DNA of 64,000 nt, taken from Actinobaculum suis (lineage in GTDB: Bacteria; Actinomycetota; Actinomycetes; Actinomycetales; Actinomycetaceae). Made by a program: the position numbers and the translations under genes. Positions 1-7,643 of the stretch are shown here, in pieces (position 1 is the first letter of the stretch; every line of letters starts with the position of its first letter). Location of the stretch: positions 1-64,000 of the forward strand of contig NZ_FNAU01000006.1 in NCBI RefSeq assembly GCF_900102025.1, in the 5' to 3' direction. The notes below the pieces were generated by a model. That model was not told the origin of the DNA. It saw only the letters and a program-made list of their open reading frames with translations, and searched no databases.

Positions 1-107
1 TGCGCGGAATATGTTTTACGGGACATGGTAGAAGACTACCTTTCTCCGGCTGAACGCCGGGGCTAGCCTATGTCCACCAACAGGGGGTCAGGTCCGACGT
101 CACCAGC

Positions 108-147
108 GTGCCTGGCTACCAGCACACCGGTGTGCCTGGCTACCAGC
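108..147. repeat. Two-copy 24-bp-spaced direct repeat
   Basis: The 16-base word gtgcctggctaccagc occurs at 108-123 and again at 132-147, a 24-bp period. It lies just past the 3' end of the minus-strand aldo/keto reductase gene. The first 107 bases of the window show no gene or other element I can support. Confidence 0.6.
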
Positions 148-166
148 GTATTAAGAACCCAGCGTA

Positions 167-1099
167 TTACGACACGTCGTCAAGCGCGTCGATTACGATA
201 TCCGGCAACTCATCTACCGCATTGAGCGTGGCAATCAGTTGGGATGCCGTGCGGGCACCAATGATTGCCGCCGAAATCGGTTTGGCGAGTGCCCATCCGA
301 GAGCTACATCGGTAGTGGTGCGGCCCAGGCCGTCTGCGGCGCGGGCCAAAGCTTCCACAATCCGGCGGCAGCGTTCATCTAGATACGGGTCTACAAAAGC
401 GGCTAAGTGTTCCGAGGCAGCCCTTGAGGTCGGCGGAATGGAATGCCGATATTTGCCGGTCAAAACGCCGCGGCCGAGGGCTGAGGTAGCGAAAAATCCG
501 AGCCCTAAACCATTCGTCATCGCAAAAGTGTCGATTTCCGGATCGCGGTGTAGAAGCGAGTATTCGTCTTGCACTACGGAAAGTAGCGGCAGGCGTTGCT
601 GCTCCAAAATCGTGGCGATCGTAGCTGCCCGCCAGGCTGGATAACCGGAAAGGCCGATGTAGCGCACCATGCCGTTTTCCACCAGGGTGGCCAAAGCTCC
701 CGCTGTTTCTGCATCGGTAGTAGCCGGATCAGGCCCACCCACAATGAGCACGTCTAAATAGTCTGTGCCTAAGCGGCACAGGGTGCGGGCCGTAGATTCG
801 TAAAGCGGGCCGCGGCCCGCTCCGTAGATTTGCCTATCGCCCCGGGTTACAAAACCAGCCCGGCCGCAAATCACCAGTTGGTCACGCGAAACTTCAGAAG
901 TGAGTAACTGGCCGAGTAATTCTTCTGCTGCGCCCGCCCCAAAACCGGGCGAAACATCAATGAGGGAGCCGCCCGCATCAAGGAAGGCGAACAGTTGGCC
1001 GCGCGCCTCCGCGGCGTCGGTATCGCGCCCCCAAGTAAGAGTACCTAGACCAATCGAGGATACCGCGAGTCCCGAATTTCCGACGTAACGAAGCTCCAT
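167..1099 (-). CDS. Aldo/keto reductase family protein with degenerate active site
   Basis: A 310-residue TIM-barrel aldo/keto reductase homologue. The family fold is recognisable from the N-terminal GNSGLAVSSIGLGT strand, EELLGQLL and the C-terminal ALGWALAKPISAAIIGART segment. The usual catalytic tetrad is Asp-Tyr-Lys-His. Asp48 is kept (LIDVSPGFG), but the tyrosine position holds Phe53, the lysine position Arg80 (VICGRAGF) and the histidine position Gly121 (DYLDVLIVGGPD). Ordinary carbonyl reduction is therefore doubtful; a non-catalytic or altered role is an inference. I chose the ATG at 1099, preceded by gggag, over an upstream GTG at 1117, because the protein then begins directly with the conserved first strand. 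It is divergent from uppP, with 52 bp between start codons. Confidence 0.8.
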   Translation of the reverse strand: MELRYVGNSGLAVSSIGLGTLTWGRDTDAAEARGQLFAFLDAGGSLIDVSPGFGAGAAEELLGQLLTSEVSRDQLVICGRAGFVTRGDRQIYGAGRGPLYESTARTLCRLGTDYLDVLIVGGPDPATTDAETAGALATLVENGMVRYIGLSGYPAWRAATIATILEQQRLPLLSVVQDEYSLLHRDPEIDTFAMTNGLGLGFFATSALGRGVLTGKYRHSIPPTSRAASEHLAAFVDPYLDERCRRIVEALARAADGLGRTTTDVALGWALAKPISAAIIGARTASQLIATLNAVDELPDIVIDALDDVS

Positions 1100-1151
1100 G
1101 CTCCCAGAGTAATGCACGAAACCCCCGCTTGCGGGGAGGGCGGGCTATGCT

Positions 1152-1994
1152 GTGCCGGTGGAGTATTTCGAAGCGATAGTACTAGGCCTCGTGCAGGGCC
1201 TCACCGAATTTTTGCCCATCTCATCTTCTGCACATCTGCGGATCGTCGGTGATCTTTTTGGATGGGGTGATCCGGGCGCGGCTTTCACCGCCGTCGTGCA
1301 ACTGGGCACAGAAGCCGCTGTGATCATCTATTTCTTTAAAGACATTGTGCGAATTATCTCGAAGTGGTTCCGGGCGCTCCCAGTAAAAATCTGGAAAGAG
1401 CCCGTTTCCCAATCCGACCCGGACGTACGCATGGGTTGGGTAGTGATTATTGGAACCATCCCAATCGGCGTGTTGGGACTACTTTTCCAGGACACTATTG
1501 AAACTCACCTGCGGAATTTGTACATCACCGCCACGGTGCTTGGCGTATTTGCGATTCTCCTGGCGCTGGCAGACCATTACGGCAAGCGCTCGAAGGGCTT
1601 GCACAACATCACGCTCCGCGATGGCTTCCTGCTGGGCGTGGGGCAAGCAATGGCACTCATTCCGGGCGTTTCGCGTTCGGGCGGTACGATTACGGTCGGC
1701 CGGGCCCTGGGCTACACGCGGGAGGCAGCCGCGCGGGTATCTTTCCTGCTGGCTATTCCGGCCGTCGTCCTTTCCGGCTTCTTTGAGCTTTTCAAGCACA
1801 TTGGTACCGATGCGATCGCGTTAGGGCCCACGATCGTGGCGACCCTCGTGGCTTTCGTGGTCGGTTACGGGGTAATTGTGTGGTTCTTGCGCTTGATCTC
1901 GACGCACACCTACATGCCATTCGTGGTGTACCGCGTGATTATTTCCGTGCTCGTCTTTGCCGGCCTGGCCGGTGGAGTGCTGTCTGTGTACTAG
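1152..1994 (+). CDS. uppP: Undecaprenyl-diphosphatase
   Basis: A membrane phosphatase that dephosphorylates undecaprenyl pyrophosphate to recycle the lipid carrier for peptidoglycan and other surface polymers; family members also raise bacitracin resistance. At 280 residues it has the usual BacA/UppP length. Both signature motifs are present: QGLTEFLPISSSAH near residue 16 and PGVSRSGGTITVGR near residue 170. Hydrophobic segments run through most of the protein. The start is the GTG at 1152, with ggggaggg about 12 bases upstream. The last codons (reading GVLSVY, then TAG) are duplicated immediately downstream as part of a short repeat. Confidence 0.95.
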   Translation: MPVEYFEAIVLGLVQGLTEFLPISSSAHLRIVGDLFGWGDPGAAFTAVVQLGTEAAVIIYFFKDIVRIISKWFRALPVKIWKEPVSQSDPDVRMGWVVIIGTIPIGVLGLLFQDTIETHLRNLYITATVLGVFAILLALADHYGKRSKGLHNITLRDGFLLGVGQAMALIPGVSRSGGTITVGRALGYTREAAARVSFLLAIPAVVLSGFFELFKHIGTDAIALGPTIVATLVAFVVGYGVIVWFLRLISTHTYMPFVVYRVIISVLVFAGLAGGVLSVY

Positions 1995-2115
1995 TGGGGT
2001 GCTGTCTGTGCACTAAAACATTTCCCGAGGTGGGAGGAAGCCTTCCACCCCGGGGCCGATATTGTCCGGGTACTAGAGATCTAGACACTAAAAATCTGGG
2101 TACTAAAGATCTGAC
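1977..2115. repeat. Two short tandem arrays after uppP
   Basis: The word gtgctgtctgtg plus five further bases occurs at 1977 and 1999 (period 22), so the first copy contains the stop codon of uppP. Further on, three 15-bp units run without gaps at 2071-2085, 2086-2100 and 2101-2115, each built on actaRARatct. Neither unit is seen elsewhere in the window. Confidence 0.75.
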
Positions 2116-2193
2116 GCGAAAAAGAATCCCCAGCCTGCTAATCGTTGGCGTATGAACCGTCTGCGTAGAATCAAGTGAAGTACCTAGCTGTGT

Positions 2194-2236
2194 GCCACGG
2201 CGAAGTGGCCGCCTAGCGGCTATAGCTAATAGGCGG
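2194..2236 (+). promoter_or_regulatory. Mutually exclusive stems in the mshC leader
   Basis: Three overlapping pairings can form upstream of mshC: GCCAC with GTGGC (2194-2209), GCCGC with GCGGC (2208-2220), and CCGCCTA with TAGGCGG (2209-2236). They compete for the same bases, which resembles an attenuator or switching leader. There is no U-tract, so this is a weak structural inference. Confidence 0.3.
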
Positions 2237-2268
2237 AGCCCGTAGTTGAAGTAAGTGAGTGAGACCAA

Positions 2269-3657
2269 ATGGAAACCTGGACGGCCCCGGCAGTTCCGAA
2301 ACTCGGAGATTTGCCGGATTTGCAGTTATTCGATTCGGCTACCGGCCAGATCAAGCCGGTAACAGAAACGCAACCGCGGCTCTACACCTGCGGGATCACG
2401 CCCTACGATGCCACGCACCTCGGGCATGCTTTCACTTATGTGGCCGCCGACACCTTAGTGCGGTACTGGCTTGCCGGCGGAAAAACTCCGCGCTATGCAC
2501 AAAACATCACCGATATTGATGATCCACTGTTCGAACGGGCCGCGGCCACCGGCGTGGACTGGAGAGCTCTCGCGGATTCACAAATCGCGCTGTTCCGGGG
2601 CGATATGCACGCGTTGGAAGTGCAGGCCCCCGACCAATGGGTGGCGGTTTCCGAAATTTTGGATGAACTAGAAGCAGAAGTGCGCGGGTTAGAACAACAC
2701 GCGGCCACTTACCGTTTGGCCGATCCGGAAAACCCGGGCGCCGAAGATATCTATATCGATCTGTCTACCGATTCGCAGTTCGCGCAGGCACCTGTTTTCC
2801 GCGGCCTGGATTTGGTAACAGAGTTTGACGAACATGGCGGGGATTCGCAGCGGCCTGGCAAACACCACCCGCTTGATCCCATGTTATGGAAGGGCGTACG
2901 CGGCGATGAATACCGGCCGGTAGGTGGCAAACCGGGCGCTTGGCGGCCCGGGTGGCATATTGAATGTGCGGTGATTGCGCGTGACCATCTAGGTAGTGCG
3001 ATCACCGTGCAAGCAGGTGGGAAAGATTTGCTTTTCCCACACCACGAAATGAGCGAATCGCACCTGCGTGAACTTACCGGCGGGCAGTCCCATATCGACT
3101 TCCACTTCCATGTGGGAATGGTCGGCTACCAAGGGGAGAAGATGTCGAAATCCCTTGGCAACCTAGTGAAAGTTTCCGAACTTACCGCCTCCGGTGTAGA
3201 CCCGCGAGCAATCCGTTTAGTATTGCTAAATCACCATTACCGCACCGATTGGGAATACACGCCGGCCCAGCTCACACAAGCCGAAGCCCGCTTGCATAGC
3301 TGGCAGGCCGCCACCACCGGCACGCCCGCCAGTAACGATTCCGATGCGGGTGCCGAATCCTGTACCGGAACCGAATGTGGTGCGGGAAGCCTTTCGGATG
3401 CGGGCAGTGTTTCTAGTGCCGCCAGCGTTCCTGGTGCCATCAGCGTTTCCGCTGCCGCAAGCCGGCCAGACGCCGTGGCAGGTACCGTCTCCGCATCAGA
3501 AACCGCGGTGGAGCGGGCCGTTATTGCGGCGCTTTCGCAGGATTTAGATACTCCGCGAGCGCTGGCACGTGTTGATCAGCATGTGGCCGCTGGCGGCCGT
3601 ATTGGGCCGCGCCTGCAAGAAGTGATCGCGGCCTTGCTTGGAATCCGCCTCAGCTAA
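2269..3657 (+). CDS. mshC: Cysteine:GlcN-Ins ligase (mycothiol biosynthesis)
   Basis: MshC joins cysteine to glucosaminyl-inositol in an ATP-dependent step of mycothiol synthesis; mycothiol is the main low-molecular-weight thiol of actinobacteria. The protein is a cysteinyl-tRNA synthetase paralogue: Cys41 of LYTCGITPYDATHLGHA with the HLGH signature, the zinc-site region WHIECAVIARDHLG, and KMSKS near residue 291. The opening residues METWTAPAVP and the missing anticodon-binding domain fit MshC rather than CysS. The 462 residues exceed the usual roughly 410 because of an Ala/Ser/Gly-rich insertion at about residues 347-404 in the C-terminal helical region. The following RecB-like and trmI genes match the mycobacterial neighbourhood. 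Confidence 0.9.
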   Translation: METWTAPAVPKLGDLPDLQLFDSATGQIKPVTETQPRLYTCGITPYDATHLGHAFTYVAADTLVRYWLAGGKTPRYAQNITDIDDPLFERAAATGVDWRALADSQIALFRGDMHALEVQAPDQWVAVSEILDELEAEVRGLEQHAATYRLADPENPGAEDIYIDLSTDSQFAQAPVFRGLDLVTEFDEHGGDSQRPGKHHPLDPMLWKGVRGDEYRPVGGKPGAWRPGWHIECAVIARDHLGSAITVQAGGKDLLFPHHEMSESHLRELTGGQSHIDFHFHVGMVGYQGEKMSKSLGNLVKVSELTASGVDPRAIRLVLLNHHYRTDWEYTPAQLTQAEARLHSWQAATTGTPASNDSDAGAESCTGTECGAGSLSDAGSVSSAASVPGAISVSAAASRPDAVAGTVSASETAVERAVIAALSQDLDTPRALARVDQHVAAGGRIGPRLQEVIAALLGIRLS

Positions 3658-3744
3658 GCTACTGGCACTTGCTGTGGAAAGAATTTGCGGAGTTGTTGGG
3701 GAGGGAAGCGTTAGAGTGTCGGAGCGCTGGGATACGGTAGAAGT

Positions 3745-4743
3745 ATGACTCGACATGCTGCGCTTTCTCCTTCCCGCACGAAGGATTTTAAACAGTGTCC
3801 GCTTCTTTTCCGGTTCCGGAGCGTGGATCGCCTGCCCGAAGAACCGTCGACGGCGGCGCTACGCGGGACCCTCGTGCACTCGGTTCTGGAACATCTCTAC
3901 GATGTGCCGCCCGCGCAACGCACCGTCGAATATGCGGTTTCGCAGGTGCTCCCGGCATGGCACAAGCACTTGGAAAAAGATCCGGAGGCAGAAAAACTCT
4001 TCGCTGGTCCAGAAGAACTGCAAAACTGGCTTGAATCCGCTCAAACGCTAGTGAGCAACTATTTCCAGATGGAAAACCCGCAGTTTTTGCAGCCCCGCGG
4101 GCGCGAACTTTTCGTCAATGCCACTTTGCCTTCCGGCCTGGCGATCCGCGGGATTATTGACCGCTTAGATGAAGCCCCTTCCGGGGCCTTGCGCGTGGTT
4201 GATTACAAGACGGGTAAGTCACCGCACGTGCGCTACCAGGCGGAAGCCTTATTCCAAATGCGTTTCTATGCCACTGCTTTGGTGTATTCCGGTGCCGGGC
4301 TGCCGGCCCGTACGCAAATCATTTACCTGCGTGATGGGCGCACGCTTACTTACGATCCGACGCCGCTAGACGTAACCGAAATCGAGCAAGATCTCGATAG
4401 TACTTGGGAACAAATCGACCGCAAACTCGATACCGGTAACTTCGAACCAAAAACGTCGCGGCTGTGCGATTGGTGCTATTTTAAGTCAATCTGTCCGGCA
4501 TTCGGCGGTCAGGCTCCGGCTATGAGTGAATCCGGAGCTCAGTACCTGCGCACCGCGCACCGGCCCCGCGAGAATGCGGCAACGGATGCACAAAGTTCGC
4601 AAGCACCCGCGGCCTCGCCAGTACCGCAAGATCCCGGCACCCCTGGGGCCGCGCCTACACAAAAGACGCCCGATACTAATCCGGCGTCGTCCGCGGTGCA
4701 GGCACAAACCGATAGCGGTGCTAAAACAGACCCAAACGAGTAG
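3745..4743 (+). CDS. RecB-family PD-(D/E)XK nuclease with Fe-S cysteines
   Basis: A 332-residue stand-alone nuclease of the RecB/Cas4-like group. Conserved elements are GTLVHSVLEHLY near residue 46, GIIDRLD near 137 and VVDYKTGK near 150, supplying the metal-binding Asp and the catalytic Asp/Lys. Cys18 (DFKQCP) together with CDWC and the Cys of SICP near 242-251 forms the four-cysteine arrangement that binds a 4Fe-4S cluster in AddB-type nucleases. There is no helicase domain. The last 80 or so residues are low-complexity (Pro, Ala, Gln, Thr). An equivalent gene sits beside trmI in mycobacteria. The substrate is unknown. Confidence 0.85.
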   Translation: MTRHAALSPSRTKDFKQCPLLFRFRSVDRLPEEPSTAALRGTLVHSVLEHLYDVPPAQRTVEYAVSQVLPAWHKHLEKDPEAEKLFAGPEELQNWLESAQTLVSNYFQMENPQFLQPRGRELFVNATLPSGLAIRGIIDRLDEAPSGALRVVDYKTGKSPHVRYQAEALFQMRFYATALVYSGAGLPARTQIIYLRDGRTLTYDPTPLDVTEIEQDLDSTWEQIDRKLDTGNFEPKTSRLCDWCYFKSICPAFGGQAPAMSESGAQYLRTAHRPRENAATDAQSSQAPAASPVPQDPGTPGAAPTQKTPDTNPASSAVQAQTDSGAKTDPNE

Positions 4744-4785
4744 CCGACGCAGAGCTAATAACTACCGAAGAGACAAGAGGTAAGC

Positions 4786-5859
4786 GTGCAAGGAGAACAA
4801 AGGCGTGGAGTTTTCCGCGCGGGCGAACGCGTCCAGTTGACCGATAATAAAGGCCGGCACTACACGATTTCCCTGACCCGGGGAGGATATTTCCAGTCCA
4901 CACGCGGGAATCTGCGCCACGATGCGATTATTGGGCAGCCCGAAGGTAGCGTGCTCGAATCAGAATCGGGGCGCCGCTTCCTGGCCTTGCGGCCCCTTCT
5001 TTCGGACTATGTGCTTTCCATGCCGCGCGGGGCTACCGTGGTCTACCCGAAAGATTCCGGGCAGATTATTACCGAGGCTGATATTTTCCCGGGCGCCCGC
5101 GTTTTTGAAGCCGGTGCTGGTTCGGGTGCGCTTTCGATTACGCTCATCCAAGCGGCAGGAAGTACCGGCAGGGTGGTTTCTGCCGAACAACGTGAGGATT
5201 TTGCGGAAATCGCGGCTGGGAATGTGCGGTCCTGGTTGGGCACGGAACCTACCACCTGGGATTTGCGGGTCGGGGACGCAAGTGCGGTACTTGGCGAGTT
5301 CGAGCCCGGCTGGTTCGATATCGTCGTGCTCGATATGCTCGCCCCCTGGGAACATGTTCCCGCGATTACCCAAGCTCTGCGTCCCGGTGGGGTAGTGGTG
5401 GTTTATGTAACGACGACGACGCAACTTTCCCGCTTCGCGGAAACCGTGAAAACCACGGGGGCCTTCACCGAACCGATTAGCTCAGAAACCATGCGCCGCA
5501 CCTGGCATACCGAAGGATTAGCGGTACGGCCAGATCATCGCATGATTGGACACACCGGATTCTTGTGCCGGGCGCGCCGGCTCGCCGCCGACGCCCAGCC
5601 GCTCCGGGAAACCCGCCGACCCGCAAAAGGTGCCTATGCTGAACCTGTGCCCGGGGCAGAAGGGCCAAAGTGGACGGCAGAAGATTTTGGCGAACGAGAA
5701 ATCGCACCCAAAAAACTACGGAAAGTGCGCCGCGATGTGGCACACCGGGCAGACGTAGAATCCAGTGGCGAATCTAGCCCTGGCCCGCAAGGCGCCAAAA
5801 TTGCGGAAAAGCTCGCCGCGGAAGCTGCCGCGCGTACACAGCAACGTGCACACGACTAA
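4786..5859 (+). CDS. trmI: tRNA (adenine-58-N1)-methyltransferase
   Basis: Methylates N1 of A58 in the T-loop of tRNA using S-adenosylmethionine. The N-terminal FRAGERVQLTDNKGRHYTI domain and the SAM-binding VFEAGAGSGALS motif near residues 106-117 are typical of TrmI. The family core ends near residue 275; the remaining 80 residues are a charged, poorly conserved tail. The start is the GTG at 4786 behind aagaggtaagc. The gene lies 42 bp after the RecB-like gene and just upstream of arc, the same order as in mycobacteria. Confidence 0.92.
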   Translation: MQGEQRRGVFRAGERVQLTDNKGRHYTISLTRGGYFQSTRGNLRHDAIIGQPEGSVLESESGRRFLALRPLLSDYVLSMPRGATVVYPKDSGQIITEADIFPGARVFEAGAGSGALSITLIQAAGSTGRVVSAEQREDFAEIAAGNVRSWLGTEPTTWDLRVGDASAVLGEFEPGWFDIVVLDMLAPWEHVPAITQALRPGGVVVVYVTTTTQLSRFAETVKTTGAFTEPISSETMRRTWHTEGLAVRPDHRMIGHTGFLCRARRLAADAQPLRETRRPAKGAYAEPVPGAEGPKWTAEDFGEREIAPKKLRKVRRDVAHRADVESSGESSPGPQGAKIAEKLAAEAAARTQQRAHD

Positions 5860-5936
5860 TGACTAAATAGATACCGCCCGGCGGCAAGAGCACAGCGCAC
5901 TGGCTTAGAATAAACACAGTTACAGGGGAGGGACTA

Positions 5937-7562
5937 ATGGCTCTGGAAGAACCGAAAAACTATGCGGCGCTAGAAGCAGAGTTGGCGTCTTTGCGGGAGA
6001 AGAACGAACGGCTCTCGACGTCTTTACTGAGCGCCCGTAAACGCATCCAAGATTTGGGCGATCAGCTGGATTCGCTTTCCAAACCACCCGCCTATTTCGG
6101 TACCTTCCTGGCCGGGCACAGCGCGGACCATTCCATTGACGTGCTTACCGGCGGGCGGAAAATGAACGTGGCCGCCTCCCCATATGTGGCCATCGAACAA
6201 CTTCGGCCCGGCCAAGAAGTGCGGCTCAACCAAGAAATGGTTGTAGTAGGTATTGGCACCTACGAAAACGCGGGCCAAATCGTGCAAATTGAAATGGTAC
6301 TCGATCCACAGCGAGTGCTCGTGCGCGTGCACGCCGATGAAACCCGAGTGATGCGGATTGGCGGCAAACTCGTAGGCACTGACTTGCGGGTAGGCGATAC
6401 CTATCTGGCCGACACACGTTCCGGTTATATTCTCGAACGTATTGAACGGCCCGATGTGGAACACCTCCTGCTCGAAGAAATCCCGAATGTTTCCTATGCA
6501 GACATTGGCGGATTGGGCCAGCAAATCGAAGAAATTCGCGATTCGGTAGAACTGCCCTTCCAGCAACCCGATCTATACCGCGAACACGGCCTGAAACCCC
6601 CGAAGGGCATCTTGCTGTACGGTCCGCCCGGAAACGGAAAAACGCTGATTGCCAAAGCCGTGGCAACCTCCCTTTCGCGGCAAATCGCCGCCGGCCAAAG
6701 CAGCGCCCCCGCCCAAAGCAACACCATCTGGCAAAGTAGCGCCGCCGGGCAAAACGCTACCTCCGGGAAAGCTGCTTCCTATTTCCTGAATATTAAAGGC
6801 CCGCAACTGCTGGATAAGTATGTGGGTGAAACTGAACGCCAGATTCGTGAGATTTTCTCGCGCGCGCGGGACCGGGCCTCGCGGGGCATTCCCGTAATTA
6901 TTTTCTTTGACGAAATGGAAGCCCTCTTCCGGACGCGTGGATCCGGTATTTCTTCGGATGTGGAAACTACCGTGGTGCCGCAACTGTTAGCGGAGATAGA
7001 CGGTGTTGAACAACTCGATAATGTGATCGTGATTGGGGCTTCTAATCGGGAAGATATGATCGATCCGGCGCTGTTGCGGCCGGGCCGGCTGGACGTCAAA
7101 ATTCGCATTGGCCGGCCGGATCGGGAAGGGGCGCTCGATATTATTTCCAAATATCTCACGCCTAATTTACCGTATGCCGAAAGTGAGATCCAAGCGCATG
7201 GCAGTGCGCAAGCCGCTGCGCGCGCTCTGGGCGAAGAAATCGTGGCTGAACTTTTCACCTGCACACCCGAAATGGAATACGTGGAACTCACCTACGCCAG
7301 TGGTAAGAAAGAAACCCTCTACCTGAAAGATTTCGTTTCCGGAGCCATGCTGGCCGGAATCGTGGGCCGCGTCAAAAAGAACGCGATTAAAACTTTGTTG
7401 GAAACCGGGCAGAAGGGTATTACTTCCGCGCATGTACGCGCGGCCGTGGCCGCGGAGGCGAAAGAGAACTCCGAACTGGACCAAATTTCGGATCCCGAAG
7501 AATGGGCCAAAGTAAACGGGCGTACCCGCGGGGAACGTATTATCGCCATCCGCCCGCTGTAA
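5937..7562 (+). CDS. arc: AAA+ ATPase forming ring-shaped complex (ARC/Mpa), tail-less
   Basis: A hexameric AAA+ unfoldase that recognises pupylated proteins through its N-terminal coiled coil (about residues 7-45), followed by tandem OB folds and one AAA module. Walker A is GPPGNGKT at 228-235, Walker B is IIFFDEMEAL near 322, and ASNRED plus RPGRLD mark the sensor and arginine-finger region. Two things are odd. The protein stops at ERIIAIRPL, so the extension ending in GQYL that docks mycobacterial Mpa on the 20S proteasome is absent. A Ser/Gln/Ala-rich insertion at about residues 250-278 follows the Walker A helix. It heads the dop-pup-pafA group; a strong SD (ggggaggg) precedes the ATG. 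Confidence 0.93.
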   Translation: MALEEPKNYAALEAELASLREKNERLSTSLLSARKRIQDLGDQLDSLSKPPAYFGTFLAGHSADHSIDVLTGGRKMNVAASPYVAIEQLRPGQEVRLNQEMVVVGIGTYENAGQIVQIEMVLDPQRVLVRVHADETRVMRIGGKLVGTDLRVGDTYLADTRSGYILERIERPDVEHLLLEEIPNVSYADIGGLGQQIEEIRDSVELPFQQPDLYREHGLKPPKGILLYGPPGNGKTLIAKAVATSLSRQIAAGQSSAPAQSNTIWQSSAAGQNATSGKAASYFLNIKGPQLLDKYVGETERQIREIFSRARDRASRGIPVIIFFDEMEALFRTRGSGISSDVETTVVPQLLAEIDGVEQLDNVIVIGASNREDMIDPALLRPGRLDVKIRIGRPDREGALDIISKYLTPNLPYAESEIQAHGSAQAAARALGEEIVAELFTCTPEMEYVELTYASGKKETLYLKDFVSGAMLAGIVGRVKKNAIKTLLETGQKGITSAHVRAAVAAEAKENSELDQISDPEEWAKVNGRTRGERIIAIRPL

Positions 7563-7643
7563 TACCAAAGGTGTAAAATCACAGCCGGCATATACGTATT
7601 ACGTTGCCGCGCCAAAACACTCGAAAACACTGGGAGGTTCCGT

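Noticed and set aside
108-644. Plus-strand open frame over the aldo/keto reductase gene
   Set aside because: It is the antisense of a gene with clear family motifs, and its translation is low-complexity with no recognisable domain.
2190-2240. tRNA-like fold upstream of mshC
   Set aside because: The stems are too short and no anticodon arm or T-arm consensus is present.
2269-3657. mshC as cysteinyl-tRNA synthetase
   Set aside because: The N-terminus and the lack of the CysS anticodon-binding part, plus the mycobacterial neighbourhood, fit MshC.
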